Shown here piece by piece: positions 48,026 to 60,640 of a DNA stretch of 64,000 bases (position 1 is the first letter of the stretch; every line of letters starts with the position of its first letter). The position numbers and the translations under genes were made by a program. Under the pieces are notes generated by a model, which made no database searches, was not told the origin of the DNA, and worked only from the letters and a program-made list of their open reading frames with translations. Source of the stretch: Populus alba (taxonomy: Eukaryota; Streptophyta; Magnoliopsida; Malpighiales; Salicaceae); assembly GCF_005239225.2 (NCBI RefSeq), contig NC_133301.1:2877157-2941156 (forward strand). Reading direction: 5' to 3'.

Positions 48026-49690
48026 TTCCATTGAAACTAAGCAAACAAAACCCGAAACCCAGAAAACAAACATAAAGGATTAATACCACGGTAAATCATC
48101 ACAAATATCTGGTGTTGAAACCTCACCATCTTTGCCAACCTTGCCAATTTAAGTTTAAAAATCAGATTCCAACGGCTGCCACGCACCATCATGTGACAAA
48201 ACGTTTGCGGCAAGATCAAGATCGTGCTAACACAAAAAAAAAAAAAAAAAAAAAAAAAAAACCCTAAAACATCTAAAATAGCAATTGAATTGAATAGCAA
48301 AATATTGGTGGAAAGGAAAAAGAAAAGATGGAAAGCAAGGTGTAACCAAGGATGTTAGAATATTTGGAAGCCTGGTTGTCGCACAAAGGCGGTGGTTTTA
48401 GCACACTGTGTGTGTGTGTAAGGTTAGATGAATTTTTTTAAAAAATCTAATTTAATAAATTATATTAAATAAAATAAATAATAAAAAAATTAAACAGATA
48501 AAAAAATTAAAAAATAATTAAATTAAAAAAATTATTTCAAATAAAATAAATAGCAATCAAAAAAATAAGTATCAAATTTGATAAATAAAAAATTTCAATT
48601 AAGAAAATAATAGGAGAAAAGCAAATAACAATCAAAAGAATGAAAACCAAAATTTTATAAAAATCAAATTAAATCAAATCAAATTCTAAAAAATAAAATT
48701 AAAAAGGAAAAAAAGACTCGAAATAAAATATATAGCAATCAAAATTTGATATAACCAACAAATTATAATATATTTTTTATTTTTTCGCATCTTCTAGAAA
48801 AGTTTATTTTGTCTAAAACAAAAGAAAAATACTTTTTAAAAAACTAAGCCAAGTTTTTCTTTGATTGAAAAATAATTTTTTTATTAATCAACTTTTCTAA
48901 TAATAAATAAATACATGAAAGTTTTACAAGTAATTTCTAAAAAATTACTTTTCATCAACAAAGGCCTTAGATTAAATGAATTGCTAATAGAGAAAGAAAT
49001 AAAACACCATAAGATTGCATTTATTTGTGTAGAATCACTTTGTGTATTCATGGAGAATTGAATTAAGGTGGAATACGTGGGTTGTTTATAGCATTTCTCT
49101 TTACAACGCCTTCAAACAACGCCCCTAAAAAGAAATTATTGCATGCAAAGTTATAAAAACACAGGGGATTGTCTTGGGGCGAGAACTTGTTTACATGTTG
49201 GTAGGGTAAATTTGCATTCACCCGAATGAACTATAATTTTTTTTAAAACAAATATATCAACACAAAGTTTTTTGTAATTTTTTTTTTAAATTAACAAGTA
49301 ATATCATCAAGTTTTGATTTGGTTTTACCAAATCAACTTGAGCTACCAACCAATTTAATTTTTTATTTTTTTAACTTAAATTAATTTAAAATATTCAATC
49401 AGCCTGTTATAGATTGACAACAAGTGATTGAATTTATTTTTGTATTTTAAAAGTATTTTTAAAAAATTTAAAATTTTTTATTTGTTTTAAATTAATATTT
49501 TTTTTAGTGTTTTTAGATCATTTTTATGCACTGATATTAAAAATAATTTTTAAAAAAATAAAAAATATATATTTTAATATATTTTTAAATAAAAAATACT
49601 TTAAAAATCAATTACAACTACATTTTTCAAACAAACTTATTAATATTAAAGTTTAAAAGTTATGTGCTAAGGGATTTGTTTTCTAACTCA
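48026..49690. other. AT-rich intergenic spacer
   Basis: No gene. A run of about 28 A is at 48233-48260 and a short TG microsatellite at 48407-48420. The stretch 49430-49640 matches the MITE family interior (TTTTTATGCACTGATATTAA, then TTTTAATATATTTTTAAAT). Confidence 0.45.
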
Positions 49691-50028
49691 ATTAGTCTGG
49701 TTATGGAGTAAAAAAAATGATTACTGTTTATTTTCTGGATCTGGCTAATGCCCATCCATGATAGGGCCATGAAGCCCAAAACATGGTTTTTAAATTTAAA
49801 TCAGCGAAAAATACAGCGAACGAAGCGTCTCTCTCGGCTATTTTCCCTCCATGAACCTCGCTCGAGCAAGACATTGTTTTCCACCAAATTCTCCTATGTA
49901 TTCCTATCCCCATTTTCAATTTCTAGGGTTTCTCTTCTTCAACTTCGATCTCCAGACCCTCAAATCCTTACAACGCTTCGGTTTCGATCGATCAATCATT
50001 CTTGTTGCTGCGTCATCACGAGAAAAAA
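49691..50028 (+). promoter_or_regulatory. promoter and 5' UTR of the AGD14-like gene
   Basis: Composition shifts to balanced and pyrimidine-rich (CGTCTCTCTCGGCTATTTTC near 49825, and TTCTCTTCTTCAACTTCGAT), as in a plant leader. An in-frame upstream context is absent, and the ATG at 50029 follows GAGAAAAAA. Confidence 0.5.
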
Positions 50029-53000
50029 ATGACGAAGAAAGACAAAGAAGAGGAGAGAATTGAGAAGATAATTCGCGGTCTTCTTAAACTCCCTGAAAAT
50101 CGTCGTTGCATTAATTGCAATAGCTTGGTAATTCCCCCCTCTCTTTCTTTTCTGTTTTTCTTTTTTTAATCTCATTTAATTAATTATTTTTTGTTTTTTT
50201 TTGCAGGGACCACAATATGTTTGCACAACCTTCTTCACATTTGTTTGCACAAGCTGTAGTGGAATTCAGTGAGTATTATATTATTTATTTATTTATTTAT
50301 TAATTGTTGGGCGAAGTTTATTTATTTATTTATTTCTTGTTGAATTTTCTGTTATTTAAGCATGAGAGATGAATTTAATTTTGATAAATTTTTCTAGTCG
50401 GGAATTTACGCATAGAGTTAAATCGGTTTCGATGGCAAAATTTAACGCGGAAGAAGTTAGTGCTCTCCAAGCAGGAGGGAATGAGGTTAGGCATGAAATT
50501 GAATACTACTTTATAGCTAACAATGTCGGTATTTTTATTGGAAATTTTTTAATTTCCTTGTCCAACTTTTTTATTTTTATTTCTCAATAGAGAGCGAGGC
50601 AGATTTATTTGAAGGATTGGGATCCGCAGCGTAATCAGCTTCCTGATGGCAGGTGGTTTTATATGTTGGTGTGCAATATGTTTATTTTTAAGAGAAATGT
50701 TAATCATGATTGTGCGGTTTGCGTTGTGTAAGGGGATCACAAGATTGCACATTCGTGCATGCGACTGTGCTTGGAAATTGGATTTATATTTTTATTGTGG
50801 GAATTTTGAGTAATGTGTTCTGATAGTTTGCTTCTTCTAGTAATCTACAAAAGCTTCGAGATTTTATCAAGCATGTTTACGTGGATAGAAGATACACTGG
50901 AGAGAAAAGTGAAGAGAAACTCTCAAGGCTGAGATTGGTAAATCCCTCCAAAGATAGATCTGGTTACATATACATAATTTCTTTGTTTCGTTAAATTTTG
51001 GGCAACATTTATCAGTATGTAATATTGAAAGTAGTGAATTCAACAATTTGGACCACACGAATTGGAATCCTGGGAATAATGGGAAATCTGTTGAGTGTGC
51101 TCCAATTAAAGCTACCAAAATTTTGTTAAAGGTTATTGTGGCTGTTATGCAGACTGACAAGGAGGAGTCTAGTGAGAACAGGAGGGTTGTTTTATATTCT
51201 GGTGGATCTAGAACTCTGAACTATGAAGATAGACAAGGGCAGAGTGAAAGATGTGGTTTTAGTGGAAGAACTGATGACAAGACTTTCAGATATTATGATG
51301 ATGAAAGAAGAAGTCCTCGTTATTCCCAAGAAAATACAAGATATGGAGGTTTTAAGAAAAGTCCTGCTCGCTTTGAGGTTGTTGATGACAGGTTTCGAGA
51401 TGACAAAATACGAAGTGTCAGGCAGACTGATGTCCACCTGTTTTCATCGACAGGGTCCAGGTTTGGGAACAGGTCATCTGACATTCAAAAGAATAATGCC
51501 CCTGTGGTGCGCCCTCTTAAAGATATTCTGGGGCAGAATCTTCCGCCTCTACAGGTTGTTGAGCATTCTAAAGCACCCAACGGGAAGGATGCATCTGTTC
51601 ACAGTCAGGTGTGGTAATATCTAAATTGATGTGGTAACAATAGAATGGCCGAGTACACTTACTTTACGTAATAAAATCTGTATAAAACCATCCCAGTCAA
51701 TTCTAGTGAGGACTGAGGTAACGTGGCATAGAACATGCAAGCTGCACTGGCAGGACTTGTTGAGATGGAATAGAAGCATTGCAATTGTTGCTAGACTCTC
51801 ATCATTTTTCTTTCGTGGATTCTCTCACCTTCTGTATTGAAGGCTTATTTCCAATGACAAGGAATGCTGGTGGAACGATCTGAAATTCCATATATCAGCT
51901 CTAGATACAATTTTGAATAAAAACTCGTGTGTGACTCTGATGTTTTACAAACTTGCATTTTGTAGTTTTCTGCAAATCACAATTTGATATGTACAGTCAG
52001 TTCTTCTTGTAGACTATTTACTTTCTAGTCCTATGAAATTCTGTGTGTTCCTCACTGCAGACGCCCACTTCTTCCTGCCCTATGGCATCTGCTGATGGGA
52101 ATCCTGTGCAACAGAAAAGTCATAATTCAGAAAGCTCAGTTGATTTAAATGCTGATTCCAAGTCCTCCAATGCCGCGGCAGCACCAGTGGCACTGGAGAA
52201 TCTTCCATCCAGTGAAGAAGGCAGCTGCTCAAATGAATCCTCTGGAAAGGAGAACACACCTCCGGTCCCAAAACCAAATATGTTGGAATTTTTACTGATG
52301 GAGTTGTCAGTTCCCTCAGTTATTCCTTTTGATAATGCATCTGAAATACCAACTAATGATAACCCTTCATCAGCTACATCTGAAGAAAATATACTCATGA
52401 GTAGTGGTGCTTCAGCATCTGGGCCCTCAGGGCAGATGTTTGCATTACCAAGCAGTGGTGTGGATTCTGCAACTGATGCTTCTACAACTGCATCTGGAGA
52501 CAACATGCTTGCTGGCAGTGTTTCACTACCTGTGGAGCAGATGTTAACACTGCCCAGTAGCGCTGGTGCTTCTACAGCCGTGTCTAGAGGCACCATGACT
52601 GTGGGAAGTGTTTCACTAGCTGCACCTGTGGTGCAGACAGCAACTGCATCTGGGATCAGCCTGCCTGAAGGTGACCCTGTACCAGCCGTGCCCTTGGAGG
52701 AGACATTGACACTAATCGATGCTTTTGATGCATACATAGCCCCTTTAAATACTTCTTTGCCAGTGCAACCTTCTAATGCAGTTCCTCCACAAGCTGCGCT
52801 TGATAACAATGGTGACTCAACTTTCAAGGTTTTTGATGGGGAGCAGATATCCACCATGCAACAACAGTCTTCTGCACTGCCTGCCAATAAAAGCTCTACT
52901 GGACAACAGACTACTAATACATCAGCTGGGGGGGTAAATGACCAGGTTAGTTTTTGGACTTAGTTTGAGCTTCAGGAGTTTAAGGAATATCTAGAACCAT

Positions 53001-55319
53001 GTTATTTCAGAGTCCAAGGTTTTTATTAACTCTATCCACAAGATATAAGACCATGTTCTGGAGCATCCACAGAAGGACTTCCATGTCTTAAATATGTGAA
53101 TTGTCATATCACTTTTGTCCCTGCAGGCGACCCCTGATGATTTTTTTCCAGATCCATTGTTTAATGAAATAACAACCCCAAAATTTGGCTCAGATAGAGA
53201 TACTAAAATGAGTGGGAATCGCTATGGTTACCATTTGTTTTTTAATTTTATAGTTTCAAGTTTGTTATGTTCTCTTGTCTTAAAAAAAATCCTTTGTTAT
53301 GTCTCACATGCATCCATGCCTGCGTGGTGATGCTGATATCAGGTAATTTTATTTATAACTTTTGTGCTTGTTCTTAAAATTTGCAGATCTGGACTTCATC
53401 AAATGTTCCTCATGCTCAGGGACCTCCAGATTTCCTCGGGGAATACCCTTCTCAAGATGTCTCGACACCAGCCCATGAATCCAATTCTGATGCCAAATCG
53501 AAGCCTCTTGCATCAGAAACAAAATCTGGTGGAAGAATGGAACTTCCAGTGGTGATTGCCTTGCCTAACATGGTGTCCCCTGTTTCTCATATTCTTCTAA
53601 TGGTATACATTCAATTTTCTGCAGGACCTTTTTACAACAACCATACCCACTCCAGGCCCAATTCCAGGCTGGCAAATTTCTCCATCTTATGGCATGGGAT
53701 TTAACATGCAATATTATCCTAATGCAACGGTATGTTATTAAACAAATGATAATGGGAAGGAATTCGATTTTTCACCTGTGAAACATATAGATGCTGATGA
53801 CTGTTTATCGGGTTCTTTTACAGCCCGTGCCAGCATATCCCAACACAGCAAAATCAACGAACCCGTTCAATCTTAATGGAGAATCCACTTCGGTACAAGC
53901 CCCACCTGTATGTACAACGCTCGAACTGATATTATCATGCATTTACCTTTCTTATCCTGCCTATTTTCTTTTCTGGTATGCTGATGTTGAGCTCTTGGCA
54001 CATCTTCATAAGATCAAACTTTGGTCATGTCGGCCTGTACGAATTCTTCTTCCTTCTAAATTACTTGGACATATCATGTGTCTTTGTACACTTTTTTGAT
54101 CTGTATCTAACTTGCACCACGGCCAAGTAATGGTGTCTTTGAGTTTTTCTTAGATTGGCATTAAAACAAGTTTTCAGATTATAAAAGATGGTTCAAGAAG
54201 CCAACAGAAACTCAAATAAATTCCACAAGACGCATTATATCCTGATATGACTAGTATGATCATGCTGAATTCACCAATACTTAACATATACAAGAAGCAA
54301 TTTGCATATAATAACCTTTATAGCCATGCCAAGGACCTGGATGTGTTTTATCATAAACATATCAAGATTAGAAAGCATATCTACCGCAGGCAATATTTTT
54401 GTTCTTGCTCAGAGCTGTTGCAAGGCTCTTTTGTTTCTCTTGAATAAACTTTTTAAATCCAGGCCTGTTGTGTAAATTTCTAAATATATATACTCTTTTT
54501 GATGTAGTTTCCTTCCATGGGAAATATGCACAGTGGTCTCCCAATGCATACTTCCGCATTGCCTCCACAGTCCCCATCCTATGCATCAGCCATGCCTTAT
54601 GGTAAATCCACTTCTGCCTATCTTCAATACCTACTGATAAATGATCCCTATCTGGTCGTCATATTCAGTTTTCTATATCTTAGGTGGATACATGGGACAA
54701 CAAGCATACATGAATTTACCTAATTCCAGGTAACATTCTTTATCCTCAGTCTCATCATTTTCTTTCAAAGTACTTTTCACCATTTGGTCATCTTTATTAT
54801 TCAGTTCACTAGATCTCACCATGTCGCTTGATTTAATTTGCCTATTGAGTCTTAAGGATCTGACTTCCCAATTGACTGGTAGGATAGGAGGGGGAGAGTC
54901 AAAGTCGGTGAGAAATAGGATTCACACACTGTTTTGAATTTACATGGTCTGTATAAACCGCAGTGATGTTCTTCCAAGGATTATCCTACAAGGTGCTCTC
55001 TTCATATGCATTGTCCACACCATGGACATCCAAAACCACATTATGCTGATGTATAGAAAGAAAGCATAACGCTTTGTCTGCAGTCACCATACTTGCATGA
55101 CTAGGTTCACCAAGGCACACGATGATAACTCCTCTCACATGGAATAGAAATCATTCATACTTTATTGAATTTCCTTTCAGGCCACAAGGACCAGGCGACC
55201 TTGGCAGTGAGGGATTTCCTTTTGGGTCATTGGATATGGCTCAACAACCAACCAACGAATACTTGCTCCCAACCTCCTCAAGTTCTCTTCCTTCAGGGGG
55301 AGGCAATCCATTTGGATAG
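50029..55319 (+). CDS. AGD14: ArfGAP domain protein, AGD14/ZIGA-like
   Basis: It belongs to the ArfGAPs, which stimulate GTP hydrolysis on Arf GTPases during vesicle traffic. Exons: 50029-50127, 50207-50268, 50398-50485, 50591-50652, 50841-50937, 51153-51608, 52061-52945, 53127 to an unplaced end, 53387 to about 53551, 53625-53729, 53824-53907, 54508-54601, 54684-54729, 55181-55319. Without the eighth exon they make 793 aa. The zinc finger is Cys27-x2-Cys30-x16-Cys47-x2-Cys50 with the catalytic arginine finger at Arg55; the domain continues through ERARQIYLKDWDPQRNQLPDG to about residue 125. Exons 6-7 encode a charged, then Ser/Thr/Pro-rich linker. The C-terminal part is Pro/Gly/Tyr-rich, with STNPFN and a final GGNPFG, the Asn-Pro-Phe motifs of clathrin-adaptor and EH-domain ligands. 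The symbol rests on family resemblance; a ZIGA4-type paralogue is possible. The donor of exon 8 is unclear. Confidence 0.92.
52431..52640 (+). repeat. 105-bp coding tandem repeat in exon 7 of the AGD14-like gene
   Basis: GCAGATGTT recurs at 52432 and 52537, exactly 35 codons apart. The two units encode QMFALPSSGVDSATDAST and QMLTLPSSAGASTAVS, each followed by a GSVSL motif. The repeat is in frame and lies in a low-complexity linker. Confidence 0.75.
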
Positions 55320-58300
55320 ATAAGATTCAAAATTCAATTACAGTCCCAAAATTTTCAGGACAAAAATCTACCTTCCTTGCTGTCAAACAGGAACAAGCTG
55401 GCTGAATGAGGTCTTGTCTTCTGTACCAATGGCCAAGAGGATGATCATAAACGGCTTCAAAAGAGCATAGATCTGACCATTTTGGACAAAGTTATATTGC
55501 CCGAATCACACGGTACTTATCCGTAGTCATCATATAATGACCTATTATTTTGTTTCTTTTTTGCTCATCTGGTGAATTCTGCCATCTCTCATAGTTTGAT
55601 GGTATGGTTTATGTACTCCACTGGAGCGAGTTCCTTTCAGATGTTTCGTTAATTATGAAATACAATGAAGATAAAACATGAAATCGTAATCTAATAAGAG
55701 AATGTCGTTTCAGTGATGTATAACACATGGAGTTAGAAGCCTCTTTCAGCTTGTGCTTGTACTCTGGATCCTGTCGAAGACAAATGTTGAGCAGAGCTAT
55801 AATGGCAAGGATCTAACAAATGTGAACTCGCAGCGAATCATTTGTCTATGTTCTAACAAATATCTGATACAGAACATCTTGTACTATTTGAAGTTAGAAA
55901 ATATAAATTACATACAAGAGAGTAAAAGGGTGTTACTGATATTGTGTTTCTTGATTCGCAACCGAAAATGTTCTGCCTTAGGGATATTGGAAACACATAG
56001 CGAGAAAGATCCAAGTCTCCAATTAACAACAACAAAGCCTTGATCCAAAACTAGTTGTTGGGGATCTAATACTCCTATACACTTCTAATTATTCATAGAA
56101 CTCACTCATGGATCTTGAGGTTTCCATGGAATTCTATGAAGCTAAAATGTTAAGCATGGCCAGTCTTTCTTCTTCTTTTTCAAGAGGCGTGCGCACAGCA
56201 CATAAAAGTTCCAAATCAATGGAAGCCACTCAGGTGTTGGGAGCAAATTCAGCTAATAATTATACACGGGCAAATGAAATAACAAGTGCAGGCCACTGTG
56301 TGTTTCATATTTCCTCAACATTATTGTTTCTCACTTTATTGTGCTCCTTAGCTAAGTACACATTTGTTGTTGAAATAATTCAATATGGTAAAAAATTCCC
56401 TAAAATCACTTTTGTAAAAGATTGTTGACCATTTATAGCTCTTATTTTTTGTTGTCTCCATACAAACTTTGTTAGCATGGTTTCTCCTATGGATTTTTCA
56501 CATGGATTCCTGTAATTGTTGTAACATAATCAAAATGAGTTTTTTTTTGCTCCAGTAAAAAGGCTCTGAATTCAAGGAGTTTGTTTTTTAGTCTTAGAAT
56601 CAAGCTCTAATTGTTAATATTAATAGTCACTAGAAAATTTATATGGTCATTAATTTTAAAGATTAGTTAAAAATGTAGTCGCAAGCTAAACACAAACAAT
56701 CATATTAATCTAATAAAAAAAAAAAAGTGAGTTTTTTTCATGTAGTCATTCCTTCTATTTTCCCTCATTGGTTTCTTCTTTTTTTCAATTGCATAATAAT
56801 TAATACATGTTTTGTCGTTACTCATAAACCCATCCTCAAGAGACCATGAAACCAATTTGTAGGTTTATATCTGCTTCAAAAATGCGTCAAGTGAAATCAA
56901 TAGCACTTAACTTTCTATAAATTTCCATGCATTATTTCTTGAATGAAAACTCACAAGCTATAAATAAAGCAAAACAATGTGTTTCAAGCTAGAGTTATTT
57001 TTTAGGAGTTTTTCTAAATTTAAAAGTCTATTTAAAAATGTAATTGCGGTTGTTTTTTAAAGTATTTTTTACTTAAAAATTTATCAAAATAATATCTTTT
57101 ATATTTTTTAAAAAAATTATTTTTTATATCAGCGCATTAAAATAATCTAAAAACACCAAAAAAAAATGTTAATTTAAAAAAAAAAAATTTAATTTAATTT
57201 AATTTTTTAAAAAACACTTTTAAAATAAAAATAAACTAAAAGTGACTATTAAAAAATAATTTATAGCACTCTTATAATACACTATGTTAATATGCTTAAT
57301 TCCTCGACCTCACTAAAATATAAAATATAAAGGCAAAAAAACAGTATAATCTTTCAAAAAACTAGCAACACTTCCTCTGAAAACTTTTCTAACAAATCAA
57401 AATTTTCTCACACAAATAGTGTAAAGAAATCACATATAAGGGACAAACAATTATAATCAATTAATATTTACTAAGTGACCAAATCATCCTTAATAATTCC
57501 AAAAACTAAGTGACTTCTTGCCATAAGTTCACATAATAATTCCTAAAACTAGATTAACATTGAAACGTTGAAATCTGATGCATCGTTGAAGGGAAACATC
57601 TTCCAGGTAGCTGTAAAAGATATGACGATCTATTGAGAAATGAATATACAGCAGGAGACCATATCTGAGAAGACTCTTGACTATCAACTGAAAAATCTGC
57701 CTTGCATTTGTCATGTTATTTTCATGGTTTTGATCTATCTTATTTTTAGTGCACTCAAAATTTCAAGTGAAATATGCTACCGTAGAAAAGGAGCTTGAAG
57801 CACTCTCTTGGTGCTAGAAACCTGAATTTCAACTTGGAAGTGATTCAATGGCGAAAGCTGAAGAATCTGAGGGCGCTTTGATTTTCGTTAGATTAGGTCT
57901 CATGTTTCAAAGGATGAACCTGAAATCTGTCACACCAATTTAACAAGCCAAATGAGCATCGAAATATATTTTAAGTGTTATTTGATAGGAATCGAACCTA
58001 ATATTATAAGGTTGCAACTCGGGAGATGTTTTCTTGCTCCCTTTCGCCTTATGGCGAAATGAGTGCAGAAGTAGAGAGAAGCAAAAACCCCGGGGTGATG
58101 AGGCTGCTGCATCCTAGAAATATAAGAACATAATAAACAGTGACGTTGAAGTGGACAATGGATCCTTCCATTGAAAAGCACAGAAAGATTGCTAAGATGA
58201 ATCTCGTATCTGTAATTACAATCTGTCTTTCTCTCTACATCTTTCCTCTTATTAACTACTCAAAAACAAGCATGGCAATTCAATTATAAGAGCACGGGAA

Positions 58301-58519
58301 GCCTTAATCTCCTTGCACACTTTTCTTCCTTCTTTTCTTCTCTATCTCCAAATGTCTTTTTCAATATCAGTTCTGCTGCGTTGAATGGTGTGAAACAATT
58401 CTTGAATGATTACCATAACATAGGTCCGGTCTTTGCCCCTTGTTAACAAGAATACATGGGAAGTAATTGTGATTTTGTAGGGCTGGTGAAAGGAGAAATC
58501 TATCAAAAGAGTTGTCAGT
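55320..58519. other. AGD14-like 3' UTR, spacer and LRX 3' UTR
   Basis: From 55320 to about 55700 the sequence looks like the AGD14-like 3' UTR. An open frame at 56108-56428 (106 codons) has no recognised similarity. The stretch 57030-57245 is a degraded MITE-family copy. About 58250-58519 is probably the LRX 3' UTR. No firm gene is present between these. Confidence 0.45.
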
Positions 58520-60340
58520 TTAGCTGATTGATGGAGGTGGTGGAGATGCGTAAGATATGCCAGTAATTGGTGGCAATGGACCATTATACACTGGAGCTGG
58601 CACTGGTGGTGGATTATAAACTGGAGGAGGTGGAGGTGGCAAGTATTGGATTGGAGGCGGATGCGCCTGGCATGGCGGGGGTGATGGAGGTGGAGGAGGT
58701 TCTGCACATGAGGGAGGTGGTGGAGATGAGTTTGGCGGAGGTGGTGATTGATAAATAGGTGGCGGTGGAGGTGAGTTTGGTGGGGGTGATGGAGGTGAGT
58801 AGAAGGGAGGAGGTGGTGATTGATGAATAGGTGGCGGCGGAGGTGAATTAGGAGGTGAGTTTGGTGGGGGTAGTGGAGGTGAGTAGAAGGGAGGAGGTGG
58901 TGGAGGTGAAGGTGGAGATGGAACACAGTGTATTGGGGGTGGCGGCAGCATTGATGATGGAGGGGGAGGTGAGGGAAGTGCTGATGGAGGAACTAGTGAA
59001 GGTGGTGGTGGGGGCGGGGGCGATGATAGTGAAGGGGGTGGCGGCGGCGGAGAATAAACCGGTGGAGGAGGTGAAGTAACGCGCGGCGGCGGCGGCTGTG
59101 ATGTTGGAGAAGGATCAAACTCGTGACAGTTAAAAGCCTCACAATGAACTGGCCTAGACAAGAACACTTTACATTGCAGTGTTGATCTCTGTTTGGGCCT
59201 TACCCTGAAACAATTCCTGCTATCATCAAAATCTTCCAAATCCAAACATGCCGGTGGCTCACCAGTGATGAAGTTATAAGCATAACTAAAGTTCTTCAGA
59301 TGTGGAAGCAAACAAACGCTATCATGGATTTCTCCCGACAGCATATTATGTGCCACATTTAGCTGTTCTAGACTCTCCATGTCTCCGATAGTGTCAGGCA
59401 AAGAGCCGACGAGTTTGTTATTGCTTGCATCAAAAACCGTAACTTTCTTTAGCAATCCTATCTCCCTAGGCAAACATGAGCGCAAGCCATTGTTCATAAG
59501 AATCACTTCCTTTAGGGTCTCGGACATGTTAGCCAAACTCGCCGGAAAACATCCATGGAATTTATTATTCGCAAGAACCATAACAGAAACAGGTGAGTTA
59601 CCAAAATTATTCGGTAATTCAAGAGCAAACCTGTTGTGGTTTACGAATATCGCGTCGAGATCCTTATTAAACAGCTCTTTCGGCAAATCACCTTCAAACT
59701 CATTAAATCGAAGGTCAAGATACTTGAGCTTTGGAAGATCAAGAACAACGCAAGGAAATCCGCCTGCAAAACGATTGTTGCTTAGATCCAACTCGTAGAG
59801 GAGTTTTAGTTTCTTGAGAGTTTTCGGTACTCTCCCACAGAATCTGTTGGAGTTGATGTGAAACAAGGCAATGTCTGTCAGGAGTCCAAGCTCTTCAACC
59901 AAGTGGCCCGCCATGTCGCCATGATTTAGATCAATCCCAGCAACGGTTTGGATCGACGAATCATCAAGAGCTGTGGCACAGAAGACACCAGTATAATTAC
60001 AAACATCAGGTCCCGCCCAGTTGGACGTGAGGTTCAAGGGATCCGAGATGATGGCTTGCTTCCATGCTTGGAGTGCAATGTAGGCACTTCTGAGTCTTGG
60101 GTTGTCAAATTTGAGGCAAGGTGGTAACATCAGATACTCATCTTCCCCATCAAGCTCCTCTCCTCTGTAATATAAAAGCTGTCTCTGGTTTTGTTCAACA
60201 TGTGTTGTTCGTATGTCTCGAGGGCCAGCATTGCTAGAAAAAGAGTGGTGTTGGGCAGCGGTGAAGCCAATGAGAGTGAGAGTGGTAAAGAATGGAAGAA
60301 TGTGAATCTTTTCCTTCATCAGACACCAGTGAGCATGCAT
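58520..60340 (-). CDS. leucine-rich-repeat extensin-like protein (LRX/PEX)
   Basis: LRX proteins are secreted and become insolubilised in the cell wall; their LRR part binds RALF peptides and the extensin part anchors them. It is a single exon of 606 codons. The first in-frame ATG is at 60340; another at 60319 (residue 8) gives the cleaner signal peptide (KIHILPFFTTLTLIGFTAAQ). Residues 80-131 form the N-terminal cap with the paired cysteines of PDVCNYTGVFC. About ten LRRs run from 132 to 365 (LYELDLSNNRFAGGFP, LKYLDLRFNEFEGDLP). A Cys-rich hinge at about 365-408 includes CFRVRPKQRSTLQC and CEAFNCHEFDPSP. From 411 the protein is an extensin domain of SPPPP-type blocks and Tyr-bearing units (PPPPFYSPP, PPVYSPPPP), ending PPPSIS. 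Whether it is a root/leaf LRX or a pollen PEX cannot be told from this. The gene is intact. Confidence 0.94.
   Translation of the reverse strand: MHAHWCLMKEKIHILPFFTTLTLIGFTAAQHHSFSSNAGPRDIRTTHVEQNQRQLLYYRGEELDGEDEYLMLPPCLKFDNPRLRSAYIALQAWKQAIISDPLNLTSNWAGPDVCNYTGVFCATALDDSSIQTVAGIDLNHGDMAGHLVEELGLLTDIALFHINSNRFCGRVPKTLKKLKLLYELDLSNNRFAGGFPCVVLDLPKLKYLDLRFNEFEGDLPKELFNKDLDAIFVNHNRFALELPNNFGNSPVSVMVLANNKFHGCFPASLANMSETLKEVILMNNGLRSCLPREIGLLKKVTVFDASNNKLVGSLPDTIGDMESLEQLNVAHNMLSGEIHDSVCLLPHLKNFSYAYNFITGEPPACLDLEDFDDSRNCFRVRPKQRSTLQCKVFLSRPVHCEAFNCHEFDPSPTSQPPPPRVTSPPPPVYSPPPPPPSLSSPPPPPPPSLVPPSALPSPPPPSSMLPPPPIHCVPSPPSPPPPPPFYSPPLPPPNSPPNSPPPPPIHQSPPPPFYSPPSPPPNSPPPPPIYQSPPPPNSSPPPPSCAEPPPPPSPPPCQAHPPPIQYLPPPPPPVYNPPPVPAPVYNGPLPPITGISYASPPPPSIS
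58730..58905 (-). repeat. 84-bp tandem repeat in the extensin domain
   Basis: GGAGGTGAGTAGAAGGGAGG (plus strand) occurs at 58791 and 58875, 84 bp or 28 codons apart. It encodes repeated PPFYSPP(S/L)PPPNSPP units, with the linked IHQ/IYQ-S-PPPP segment between them. The number of units is likely to vary between alleles. Confidence 0.8.
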
Positions 60341-60640
60341 GGATTTGTTTGTATACAATATCAAACGGAACCCTCTCTGTCTTTTTCAGCTTTTTTAAGA
60401 TATAGACAGAGAGCAGGAGAGGTGGTGATGGAGGAGGAGACTTTGGAGGCGGAAGAAATGGCGTTGGATTTGAGATTAGTTATGAAGGCAATGAGAAATA
60501 TAAATAATTGCAGCTAAGTCACAACAGAAAGCCAATGTGAGATAAAAATGAAGACTTTTTGGTGTTGCTTTCTCATAATAACTCGGCTTTATTTTCTGCC
60601 CATGGCTAAAATCCCCACAGAAACCAAAAGCCTAACAGCT
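60341..60640 (-). promoter_or_regulatory. LRX promoter and 5' UTR
   Basis: The minus strand reads TGTCTATATCTT at about 60395-60406, a TATA-like word 55-65 bp upstream of the first ATG, consistent with a short leader. The DNA beyond is GA/CT-rich. The start site itself is inferred. Confidence 0.4.

Noticed and set aside
52120..52887. 255-codon antisense frame opposite AGD14-like exon 7
   Set aside because: It exactly shadows a Ser/Thr/Ala-rich coding exon; the low-complexity composition avoids stops on the other strand.
58342..58926. His/Leu-rich 194-codon minus-strand frame
   Set aside because: It is a frame-shifted reading of the Pro-rich LRX extensin repeats (CCA/CCT runs give His and Leu).
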